64,000 bases of DNA from Flavobacterium hydatis (GTDB lineage: Bacteria; Bacteroidota; Bacteroidia; Flavobacteriales; Flavobacteriaceae): assembly GCF_000737695.1 (NCBI RefSeq), contig NZ_JPRM01000021.1, positions 1-64,000 on the forward strand. Reading direction: 5' to 3'. Position numbers and translations under genes: made by a program. Every line of letters begins with the position of its first letter. Positions within the stretch are counted from its first letter, which is position 1. The notes under the pieces were generated by a model that saw only the letters and a program-made list of their open reading frames with translations, had not been told where the DNA came from and did not search any database. Below are positions 34,601 to 44,600 of the stretch, piece by piece.

Positions 34601-37600
34601 AATACCTGATGCCGAATACGAAGCTTTGGTCGATTTTTATACTGTAATGGGCGGTAATAAATGGACTAATAAGTGGGACACTAGCCAGAACAACCTACAT
34701 CAAGGTGCATGGTACGGCGTGAGTATCGAAAACGGACACATAACAGGACTTAATCTTAACAACAATCATTATGTTGCGGGATCAATTCCTGCTTCTTTCG
34801 GAAATTTAAAATTTCTAAAAAATCTTTCTCTTTACGGAGGAAGCTATGCCAAAGATTTAAGCACTACCGATTTGAGCGTTTTATCTGAACTGGAATCTCT
34901 AGAAGTTTTGGATTTAAGATATAGTAAATTAAAAGGAGATTTGCCTGCTTCATGGAGTAAGCTTAAAAAACTAAAATCGCTGTATTTAAGTAACAATGCC
35001 ATTACAGGATTGCCAGAAGAGTTTGGCGCAATAGAAAGTTTGGTAACAGCCGATTTATCCGTTAATCAGATAAAAGCAATTCCAGCAACAATAGGCAATC
35101 TCTCTAATCTTGCTACATTAAACCTAAATAGCAACCAAATAGAGGTTCTTATTAAAGAATTAGAAAACCTAAATAAATTAACCTCTTTAGATCTTTCTAG
35201 TAACAAAGTATCAAACATTCAGGGGCTATTAAAAACTTCGGTAAGTTTAGAGCTAAACTCACAAACACTTAGCATCGAGAACTTCTTATACGAAGGAACA
35301 GATGTAAGAATTAGTAATTTACCTAATACGGTTCTTTATAACAGACCTCTTAATGACTTCTCCGCCAAAAGACAATTTATTGTATATGTACGTGGCGCAC
35401 AGGTAGGAACTAACTTAACCGTTGCCCAAGATGCAAGCCTTACTATTCCTGCAACGTATTTGGCTACCCTAAAAACAGGAGATCAATTGTATCTGCGTCA
35501 GCAATACGATGGTGCTTCGGGAGCAGCTTATTATACTAATATTTATTTCACTAATGTAAAAGTAGATCAGCCTAAGATTCCAGATGCAGAATATCAAGCT
35601 TTAGTAGATTTTTATAATGCTATGGGAGGCAGCAAATGGAGTAATAAATGGGACACTAGCTTAAATAATTTACATGAAGGACCTTGGTATGGTGTAAGTA
35701 TACAAAACGGACATATCACAGGTATTAACCTTAACAATAACAGTAATGTTACAGGAGCAATACCAGCTTCTTTTGGGAACTTAAAAAACCTAAAAAATCT
35801 TTCTTTGTATGGAGGAAGTTATACCAAAGATTTAAGCACTACGGATTTAGCCATCTTCTCTGAGTTGGAATCTCTAGAATCTTTAGATTTAAGATATTGC
35901 AAATTAAAAGGTGTTATTCCTTCGTCATGGGGGAAATTAAAAGCCTTTAAAACGCTCTACCTAAGTTATAATAATATCGAGAATGCAGATGAAGCATTGG
36001 CTAGTTTACCTTTATTAAAAACAGTAGACTTTACCTATCAAACCATCGCTATCCCAACTATAGAAGTAGGTGCAAATGAACTGGTAATAAACCTGCCTAC
36101 GCTAAGTACTTTTATTTTTAACGCCGATGGAGGAAGCATTAATAACAAAAATTATTTTACCCTTTATATCAATGGCGTAAATAAAGTTTCGAATTATTCT
36201 AATAAAGAGGGCAACCTAATCTTTAAGGATATTGCTTTATTAAGCATAAAACTAACAGACAAAATTACAATTATACAAAATGATGGAGCTGCTCAGGGAA
36301 CAACCATTAACTATAACAAAGTGACTTTTGGAAAACCATTGGCAGATGAAGAATTTGAAATTCTAAAAAAATTCTATACTAGTACAAATGGAGCACAATG
36401 GACTCAAAAATGGGATACATCACAAAACAAACTTCATGAAGTAAGTTGGTATGGTGTAGGAACAAAAGAAGGTCATGTGGTATCGCTAAGTTTATCAGGA
36501 AATAATCTGTCGGGAACACTTCCTGCAGAATTATCTGGATTAACATATCTGGAAACTATAAACCTACAATCGAATGCTATCGAAGGAAACATTCCGACAA
36601 CAATTGGGCAACTCACAAATTTAAAAACCCTGAACTTACAGGCAAATAAACTAAACGGAGCAATACCAGTACTTTCTGGAATATCAGGTTTAAAAAAATT
36701 ATCTATTGCAGCCAATCAGTTTAAAGGAACTATCCCTGCACAGTTTAACCAATTCCAGAATATAGAACAACTGGATTTATCTAATAATGGTTTTGACGCG
36801 CTAGAGACAGTATTTACTTATGACCTGAGCAAAGTGTATGTAAACCTAAGAGGACAAACAATTGTAAAAGATGAATTCTTGTATTTAAAAGGAGACGAAA
36901 TTAGTGTAGTTCTACCTCCTATTACAACATACAACGAAACAAATCCTGAGCAAGAAGGGAAGTATTTATTTGCCTTACAAGCAAATAACTTTAAAATATC
37001 CGAAGCCACACCAGAAGGTAATATTCTTGTATTCCCGAGCGTATCTATTGCCGATGTTCCTGCTGGTGCAAAAATTACTATCTGGCAAAGAACAGGAGCT
37101 TCTCAAGGTACTTACTTGCAATATAAAGGAATTGCCGACGGATCTGAAACGCCTCTTTTAGCAGAAGAATTTGATGCTTTGGTTGCTTTTTTCCAAAATG
37201 CTGGAGGAGCAAACTGGAAAACACCTTGGGACGTTTCTACAAATAATCTTCATGAAAAAAGATGGAAAGGAGTTACGACCAATGACGGACACGTTGTAGC
37301 AATTAACTTAACCGATAATAACTTAATAGGAAACATTAGTGCCCAGTTAGGCAAATTTGTAGAGCTACAAACCCTTAACCTAACCCGTAATAAATTAACA
37401 GGCAGTATTCCTGATGGATTATCCCGATTGACAAAACTTAAAACAATTGACCTTTCGGAAAATGAACTTACAGAAACAAATGCTGTATTTCCGTCGAATG
37501 TGAATTTTAAAATCGATCGTCAAAAAATTAATCTAGGCGCATTACCACTAACTGTAAATGCAGTAATAAAAGACAAAAAGATTAATCGTTACGATCATAC

Positions 37601-38636
37601 CAATCAGTTATTTAGCCCAAGCCAGTCGTATAATATGACGCTAAAAGACAATTACCAAATGGTAACCGTTCCTGAAGATGGAGTTAAGCTAATGAATATA
37701 ATGAGCGAATGGAATATTCCAAACAATCAAACACTTGAACTTAGACAAATAGCAGGATCTGCCAGAAATAGTATTCTTACTTATACGCTAACCTATCGCG
37801 AAGGAGACAGTAATTTAGATGGTATTGTAAATATATTAGACATACAATCTTCTTTAAATTATACCTTGAGTCAGAAACCAAAGTACTTTAATTATGCTGC
37901 AGCCGATATCAATAAGGATAAGAATTTAAACCTCTTGGATATTATTCTTCTGATAAATAAAATTCAGGATGGAGTACAAGAAAAAGTACAACAAGTTGCT
38001 AAACGTTTTGCATCAACAAATGATCAGAATACAGTACTAAGTATTGAAGATGATATTTTATACATCGATAGTCAAGCAACAGCCACAGCAGCATTTGATA
38101 TTCGCTTAAAAGGAACAAGCAAAGCACAAGTATCAGATTTACTTTCAGCCAAAGGATATACAGTATCTATTGCAGAGAATAAAGACGAAACAAGTGTTGT
38201 AGGATTCTCTATAAATAAAACATTATCGGGTAAGATGGCTATAGCCAAAGTAGCTCCTAAAACTACTATAGTTTCTGCCGTAATAGCTGATGATAATGCA
38301 AACGAAGTTCCTTATAAAATTGTAAACGGAACACTAGGAATAGATGATATTGATGCAAATACAGGAAAAGATATTGTTATGAACTTCCCTAACCCTTTTA
38401 GAGAACAAACAACAATAAAATATCATTTGCTAGAAAATGCAACTAAGGTAACACTGAAAGTTTACAATATGCAAGGACAAATTGTTAGACATCAATCAGA
38501 TTTAGAAACCTCAGAAGGGAAACATGAAGCAGTCTTTTTACAAAAAGAACTTGCTGCAGGCGTATATTTTTATACGTTAGAAGTACAAGCTTCAAACAGC
38601 CCGAAAATATTTAAAGGAAAAATGTTAATACAATAA
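31662..38636 (+). CDS. giant LRR surface protein with type I dockerin and T9SS sorting domain
   Basis: A 2324-residue secreted protein with a signal peptide at 1-22. Seven modules follow (about residues 31-2045). Each starts with an LRR cap (EYQALVDFYNAMGGSKWSNK, then WYGVSIENGH), runs through 23-residue leucine-rich repeats (GxIPASFGNLKxLKxLSLYG, LYLSNNAITGLPEEFG) and ends in a beta-sandwich (IYVRGSQIGTNVTV). Residues 2047-2105 are a type I dockerin with two perfect calcium loops, DSNLDGIVNILD (2049-2060) and DINKDKNLNLLD (2082-2093). A beta domain (about 2118-2225) and a type A T9SS C-terminal domain (PNPFREQTTIKYHL ... GVYFYTLEV) complete it. Export is via the Sec and type IX systems to the surface. 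The next gene, 10 nt downstream, encodes a cohesin-like partner. Confidence 0.88.
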   Translation: MTKKLLIKLIFLLISSPIFAFQTPTNIPIPDTEYQALVDFYKATGESNWNNKWNTKENNLHEVAWYGVTVENGHVTTINLSNTNNIVGKIPASFGNLKFLKNLSLYGGNYGKDLSSTDLGVLSELEALETLDLRYCNIKGSIPASWNKLKKLKTLYLSNNAITSLPKEIGELESLITLELSTNQISVLTKELENLTALRTVNLASNRISNIEALLKSTVSLELNSQTLSIDKLQYEGVDLKISNLPNVVLYNRAKNDFSARRPIGIYVRGSQIGTNVTVAEDGSLTIPSAYLATLKNGDEVYLRQQYDGTSGAAYYSNIYFTTVKVNQPGIPNIEYQALVDFYNAMNGSKWSTKWDINENNLNEGAWNGLSIENGHVTGINLNNTSNISGAIPASFGNLKYLKSFSLYGGSYGKDLNTTDLSSLSELESLETLDLRYTKLKGNIPASWSKLKKLKTLYISNNAITGLPDELGEIENLVTLDLSNNQIKTIPVSIGNLSYLVTLNLASNQIEVLIKEFESLNALRTLDLSSNKISNIVALLKSSVSLELNSQTINLENFLYSGTDVKIENFPNIVTYNKSKNDFSGRRQFMVYIRGSQVGTNITMAEDASVTIPSSYLATLKTGDQVYLRIQYDGALSAAYYTNIFFTNVKVDQPQIPDSEYQALVDFYNAMGGTKWNNKWDISQNNLHEGAWYGVSIENGHITNLNLNNNSNVTGAIPASFKNLKYLKNLSLYGGSYTKDLSTTDLNVLSDLEVLESLDLRYSKLKGDIPASWGKLKKLKSLYLSNNAITGLPEEFGTMEGLVTADLSSNQIKAIPVSVGNLSNLVTLNLYSNQIEVLIKEFENLNALRTLDLSSNKISNIVGLLKSQVNLELNSQTISIENFLYEGTDVKIENFPNIVTYNKSKNDFSGRKQFILYIRGAQVGTNLTMAQDGSLTIPVSYLATLKTGDQLYLRQQYDGTLSAAYYTNIFFTNVKVEQPKIPDAEYEALVDFYTVMGGNKWTNKWDTSQNNLHQGAWYGVSIENGHITGLNLNNNHYVAGSIPASFGNLKFLKNLSLYGGSYAKDLSTTDLSVLSELESLEVLDLRYSKLKGDLPASWSKLKKLKSLYLSNNAITGLPEEFGAIESLVTADLSVNQIKAIPATIGNLSNLATLNLNSNQIEVLIKELENLNKLTSLDLSSNKVSNIQGLLKTSVSLELNSQTLSIENFLYEGTDVRISNLPNTVLYNRPLNDFSAKRQFIVYVRGAQVGTNLTVAQDASLTIPATYLATLKTGDQLYLRQQYDGASGAAYYTNIYFTNVKVDQPKIPDAEYQALVDFYNAMGGSKWSNKWDTSLNNLHEGPWYGVSIQNGHITGINLNNNSNVTGAIPASFGNLKNLKNLSLYGGSYTKDLSTTDLAIFSELESLESLDLRYCKLKGVIPSSWGKLKAFKTLYLSYNNIENADEALASLPLLKTVDFTYQTIAIPTIEVGANELVINLPTLSTFIFNADGGSINNKNYFTLYINGVNKVSNYSNKEGNLIFKDIALLSIKLTDKITIIQNDGAAQGTTINYNKVTFGKPLADEEFEILKKFYTSTNGAQWTQKWDTSQNKLHEVSWYGVGTKEGHVVSLSLSGNNLSGTLPAELSGLTYLETINLQSNAIEGNIPTTIGQLTNLKTLNLQANKLNGAIPVLSGISGLKKLSIAANQFKGTIPAQFNQFQNIEQLDLSNNGFDALETVFTYDLSKVYVNLRGQTIVKDEFLYLKGDEISVVLPPITTYNETNPEQEGKYLFALQANNFKISEATPEGNILVFPSVSIADVPAGAKITIWQRTGASQGTYLQYKGIADGSETPLLAEEFDALVAFFQNAGGANWKTPWDVSTNNLHEKRWKGVTTNDGHVVAINLTDNNLIGNISAQLGKFVELQTLNLTRNKLTGSIPDGLSRLTKLKTIDLSENELTETNAVFPSNVNFKIDRQKINLGALPLTVNAVIKDKKINRYDHTNQLFSPSQSYNMTLKDNYQMVTVPEDGVKLMNIMSEWNIPNNQTLELRQIAGSARNSILTYTLTYREGDSNLDGIVNILDIQSSLNYTLSQKPKYFNYAAADINKDKNLNLLDIILLINKIQDGVQEKVQQVAKRFASTNDQNTVLSIEDDILYIDSQATATAAFDIRLKGTSKAQVSDLLSAKGYTVSIAENKDETSVVGFSINKTLSGKMAIAKVAPKTTIVSAVIADDNANEVPYKIVNGTLGIDDIDANTGKDIVMNFPNPFREQTTIKYHLLENATKVTLKVYNMQGQIVRHQSDLETSEGKHEAVFLQKELAAGVYFYTLEVQASNSPKIFKGKMLIQ
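31752..37800 (+). repeat. seven long tandem LRR modules inside the giant gene
   Basis: Counting from the codon at the start of each cap motif, modules begin at 31752, 32658, 33633, 34608, 35583, 36345 and 37161. Modules 2, 3 and 4 are each exactly 975 nt (325 codons). Module 1 is 906 nt (302 codons), shorter by 69 nt, exactly one 23-residue LRR. Modules 5-7 are shorter and more diverged. The central copies differ mostly at third codon positions, so they are maintained by selection and are not a very recent expansion. Confidence 0.85.
37800..37976 (+). other. type I dockerin domain (coding segment)
   Basis: Two EF-hand-like calcium loops with the dockerin pattern DxNxDxxxNxxD (residues 2049-2060 and 2082-2093 of the giant LRR protein), each followed by a helix (SSLNYTLS, ILLINKIQDG). 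Spacing between the loops is 33 residues, normal for dockerin type I. A generic EF-hand protein would have E rather than D at loop position 12. Confidence 0.85.
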
Positions 38637-38646
38637 ATTTATTAAA

Positions 38647-41600
38647 ATGACATCTACTAAACCAAAAACCATAAATTTAAAACCCTTTCTAGTATTTATC
38701 CTTCTGTTTTTAGGAGCACTTACTTATGCCCAAAATAGCTTGAAAGTTGTAAATACAACTGCTGGACCAGGCGAAGAGTCTAAAATTTTAATTGATTTAA
38801 CCAATACCGATGAAGTAGTTGGAGCTGAGTTTACACTAACAGTTCCGCAAGGACTTATCATTAACGAAAAGGCAGCCAAAATAACCGATAGCCGTAAAGG
38901 AGATCATGCTATTTATGTAAATATAGAGAAGAATAATCCACGTAATTATCACTTTATAATTCTCTCCCTTACAAGTAATCCAATTAAAGGAAACAACGGA
39001 ACATTATTAGAGATTCCTATTGAAATTCCGATAAATTATCCGTCAGGACAAACCCATAATCTAAACCTTTCTAGTGTAATATTAAGTTCTAAAAATGCAG
39101 TAGATATAGGATCAAACCATACAAACGGAATACTTACTATAGCAACCGCACAATATCCTGATTTAACCATTTCGGGCATAATAAGCAACGAGTCCCAGAT
39201 TACTCCTAATGGAAAAATAACATTGTCGTGGGGTGTAAACAACATAGGCGATCGTATTGCATCTGGAGGATGGACAGAACAAATTAGTATAATTTCTGAA
39301 AATACAGGAATCGAATATAAACTAGGAAGTGTTTCCTACGATGGCGATTTAGAAAGCAAGAAAACCATTAGCCGAAATGCTACTTTTAACCTTCCTAAAA
39401 TTATTGGGATAGACGGAAATGTAAAAATAAAGATAAACGTAGTTCCTAATCCATCTGTAAAAGAACCAGACGCATTACAAGTCAATAATAAACTTACAAG
39501 TACTAATACAATTTTGCTCGAAAAAGTATTGTATATAACCTTCGATAAGAAATCTATTCAGGAAAATGCTACAGAAGTAATCCGAGCCACATTAACACAA
39601 AGCGGAGACAGAAGCACCGATAAAACATTCCTAATTGCAGCTTTGCAAAACGGACAATTGGATTTCCCTACGAGTATAAAAATCCCTAAAGATCAATCGT
39701 CTGTAGTTTTTTATATAAAACCAATAGACAATACAGCAGCCGATGGAAACAGAACTGTAACACTTTCTGTAACCGGTAATGATTACCCAGCAGTTTCGGA
39801 TACTATCGAAATTATAGATGATGAGGTTTCGTTAATTACACTAACACCATCAAAAGTAATAGCTACAAACGGTGATATCATCACGATTACTTTAGAAACT
39901 AGTTCTGCAAAAGCCAAAGACACAAAATTTAGCCTTACTGCAGATCAGAATTCTCGCTGGAATGTTCCTTCAGAAATCATTTTACCAGCAGGAAGCAAAA
40001 GCGTTACTTTTACAGTTGAGGTCAAAAATAATATCGTTGCTGAACCTACAGTATTAGGAAAAATCATTGCAAGAGCCGAAGGTTTTCAGGCAAATAGTAC
40101 CGAAATTGGTTTAAAGAGTTCGAATATTCCAACTTTTGAATTCGAGATAACTCCTCAAACCATCTCTAAAGGAGACGGAATTTATGCCACTTATGCTATC
40201 ATAAAACGATTGGATAAATCGGATGTTAGCACAAGCATAAAACTAAAAGCCAGCGTAGCAAATGCACTGATACTTCCAGAAATTATTGATTTTCCTGCAA
40301 ATGTAAATCAAAGAAAATTTAATATTGGAGCCATAAACAACGGACTTGTTGATGGTACAAAAACAGTAGATGTAACTGCCGATGTTTATTTTTCTTCTTG
40401 TAACTGTACAATAGGTGCAGGAAATGCAGGAAGTCAATTAACAAAAACAATTACCATACTAGATAGTAATGGCCCTGCTCTGCTCGTAAAAGCTAATCCT
40501 GCAACAATTAAAGCAGGACAAGAAAACTCAGGAAAAATAACCATTACCAGAAATACAGTAGATACATCGACAGCAATTCCTGTAAGACTTTCGTCAGATG
40601 CACCTACGATTGTAACTATCCCGGCAACCACAACTATTCCTGTGGGCAAAGAAAGTGTAGAGGTAACTATAAGCACCAAAATAGATGTTGATAAAAAAGG
40701 TGATCAGACTGTACGTATACAAGCCGAAGCCGACACCTACAGTTCAGGATTTGCATGGATACTTGTTACAGATCAAAATAAACCTGATGCTATAATTACA
40801 AAAGTAAATACTGTACTACAAGCAACAGGAAAAGATAATATCGAAGTAACAACAACAGTAACCAATCAGGGATTTGCATCTCTAATTAAAGGTTCAAAAA
40901 TAGAATATTACCTTTCTAAAGATAAATCGCCTAAAAACGGAATCCTTTTGGCAAATGCCCAATTAGATAAAGACATAGAAGCGGGTAAATCTTCAGATTT
41001 TATAAAAACGATTCAACTACCAGAACAAGCTGGAGAATTCTTCTTAATTGTAGTCGTTAATTCAGATCAAAAGATAAATGAGTTATCATATATCAATAAT
41101 GAATCATTTACAAGCATTAAGCTAAATCCTAGCTATTCAGCGACAGCTACCGTATCAAAATCATGGTACAAATCTGGTGAAGCAGTAACCATAACTGGTT
41201 CGACAAAAATGATTATTAATAGCTCCCCTGCTCCTAATAAAGATGTCGAAATCACGATAACAAATGGAAAATTTGTTCGCTCTTACATTACCCAAACAAA
41301 TGGCTCTGGAAACTTTGCCTACGATTTTGTACCATTACAAGGAGAAAGCGGGCATTATACTGTTAGTGCAGGATATCCTGGAACCAAAAACGCAGCACAA
41401 GCAGAATTTGACATTATAGGATTTCAATGGACAAACAAACCGTCTGATTATCTAAAATGGGAAGTGGTTACCAAAACTCCTTTTAACGGAGAATTTAAAT
41501 TAAAGAACAACGGAATAACAACTCTATCTAATATAAAAATAGAACTCCCAGTAGATGCTGGATTCAATATTCAATCAAGTCCAATAACATTAGCTCCAGG

Positions 41601-44600
41601 ACAAGAAGGAATAATTAATTACACCATATTAGCAGACAAACCTTCGGTAGAACAAAAATATTATGAAATTAATTTTGCCATAACATCATCTGAAGGTGCC
41701 AAACTTGATATTCTAGCCTATTACCATTGCAAAGCTCAATATGCCAAAATAACTGCAAATCCTGTAAGCATCAATACAACAATGATTAAAGGAAGTAGTC
41801 GTTTTTATGAGGTAGCAATAACAAATACCGGAGCAATCGATGCCGAAAAAGTAAAAATACAATTACCTAAACTTGATTGGCTAAAATTAAAAAGTCCGCA
41901 AATTATAGATAAAATTGCGCCAAACGAAACCGCAAATATAGTATTAGAGTTAGCACCTACAGATAAGCAACAACTCAACGTTCCGTTAACAGGAAACTTA
42001 GCAGTTAGCCTTTCTAACGGAGAAGGACTTAGTATACCTTTTAAAGTAGAAACAGTATCAGAAGCCAAAGGTTCTTTGCTTATAGATGTAGTAGATGAGT
42101 ACACTTATAATACCGAGAAAGCACCACATGTAAAAGGAGCAAAAGTGGTTGTACGCCATCCGTTTTCGGGAGAAATTATGGCAGAAGGAATTACCGATGA
42201 GAACGGATTATTCAAAACCCAAGAAATCCCAGAAGGATATTATACTGTAAATGTTACAGCTGATAAACACGAAAATTATCAAAACAATTTTGTTGTAGAT
42301 CCAGGTAAAGTAACTACCCAAAAAATATTTATTTCTTATCAGGCAGTTAGTTACGAATGGACAGTAAAACCAACTGAAATTAAAGACGAATACAAAACCG
42401 ATTTAACCGTTAAGTTCGAAACCAATGTTCCTAAACCAGTACTTATTATCGAAGTTGATAATCCTGTACTAGATCTGGAACCTGGACAAAGCAGAATGAG
42501 TTATGCAACCGTAACAAATCACGGATTAATAGCCACACACAAAGTAGAAATTGCGATAGGAAATGTAGATGGATATACACTAACACCACTGATTAGCAAA
42601 ATAGATATTTTAAACGCAAAATCATCTCTTATTGTACCTATCGTAATTACAAGATCTGCTTCGATTTTACGTATGGCAGCAGGCGGAACATCATGTCAAA
42701 CTGTTCTAATTGTAAAAGGAACTTATATATGCGAAACCGAAAAAGATGTAGCAGCATTTAAGCCATACTATACTACAGTTTGTCATGGTTCTGGTACTCC
42801 ATCATTACCAGCCTGTACAGGTCCTAATTGCGGAGGTCAATATCCGGGAGGAACTGGTTGGGGTATTTTTGTTCCTTGGGCAGGTGTAGGAGATGTTATA
42901 ACATCACTTCCTAATATCTGTGATCCTTGTTTCTTAAAAATAGTAAAAACAATCTGGACATGTACAAAATCTGTACGTAGTGTAACCAAGTGCGTTGCAG
43001 CAGTTGGTGCAGCGGCAGAAACAGGAGGACTAGCTATACCTGTAGCAGGATATTATTGCTACAAAGCCATCGAAAGCGTTACAAAATGTGTTAAATCATT
43101 TATAGAAGCTTATGAAGCCTGTAATAAAGGTGCAGCTAGAATGGCAGGAAACACTGTAATGGATCTAACCTATCATAATATGGTAGAATACGATAAATTC
43201 CTGAGCGCCTACATGAGCTCGATGAAAGAACTATTTAATGATATAAATCCAGAAGCTGAAGGATATAATGCCTTTGCCGATTATGTAATTCCGATAGTAG
43301 AGGCAAAATCTAAATTCTCTCAAAATGATATTACTAATCTAACGAGCCTAACTGCTGGAAAAGGAATTACCGCAGAAAACGTTACCACATTTGTAACCCG
43401 ATGGAACAATACTGTAGATGCATGGTCACAAGGAATATACGAACCAAACGGTACCTACCCTTCTATAGTTAATAAAAACAAACTTGATCAGAATGCTAAA
43501 GTTGTAATTGCATCAGATAAATATGCTAAACTTAAAGGATATGCTTCATCAGCAGAAATGATTGAAGGAACTTTAGACGATTTAGAAAAATATATCGAAG
43601 AACAAAAAAACAACAATAGTGTTTGTGCTACCGTTACCGTAAAATTCTCTCAAAAAATGACCATGACCAGAGAAGCATTTGAAGGTACATTAACAATGAA
43701 TAATGGTAGTGATTCTAGCACATTAACAGGTATAAATTTAGACCTTATAATTACTGATGACGCTGGAAATGATATGACACATTTATTCCAGATTAATAAA
43801 GACGCTTTCCTAAGCGGAACAGGAATTGTTGACCCACAAAGTAACAAATCCGGAACAGTACTATTTATTCCAACCAAAGAAGCAGCTCCTACAGTTGCTA
43901 AATCATACTCTTTTGGAGGAACATTATCTTATTTAGACCCAATTACGGGCGAGAAAGTAACCGTAAACTTATTTCCGGTTACACTAGAAGTGAACCCTAG
44001 CCCAGATTTAGTATTGCATTATTTTATGCAGCGTGATATTATTGGAGATGATCCATTAACCGAAAAAGTAGAACCAATAGTTCCAGCAGAAATGGCATTA
44101 TTAATTAAAAATGAAGGTTATGGTCAAGCCAAAAATGTTCAGGTAGAATCAATGCAACCTGAAATTGTAGAGAACAAAAAAGGCCTATTAATTGATTTTG
44201 AAATTATAGCTAGTAACTTTAATAATGAACCAAAACAATTAGGTTTACTAAATGTAGATTTTGGAAATATCGAGTCACAAAAAACAGCTATCGGACAATG
44301 GTGGTTTACTAGTACATTATTAGGTCATTTTATAGAATATGATTTAAAAGTAAAACATGTAAGCAACTTCGGAAATAAAAATCTAAGTCTAATAAAAGCA
44401 TCTTATGTTCATGAACTCATTAAAAGCGTAAAAGCTTATGGAGCAGGACAAGATAACATTGGAGATTTCCTTGTAAATGATATTCCAGATGCAAATGATA
44501 CTCCAGATGCTATTTATTATTCTAATGGCGGAAGTGACGAAGTGTATAAAGCAAGTAATGCAAGCGTTTCTAACCTTATTTCACCAACTCAGTTAACGAC

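Noticed and set aside
31686..37161. Many open frames antisense to or out of frame with the LRR gene
   Set aside because: They recur at the same phase in each module because the LRR coding sequence repeats. They are shadows, not genes.
31752..37800. Long regularly spaced direct repeats as a possible CRISPR array
   Set aside because: The period is about 975 nt within one uninterrupted reading frame; there are no short repeats or unique spacers.
37800..37976. Generic EF-hand calcium-binding domain in the LRR protein
   Set aside because: Position 12 of both loops is Asp and the spacing between loops is that of dockerin type I, so dockerin is the better call.
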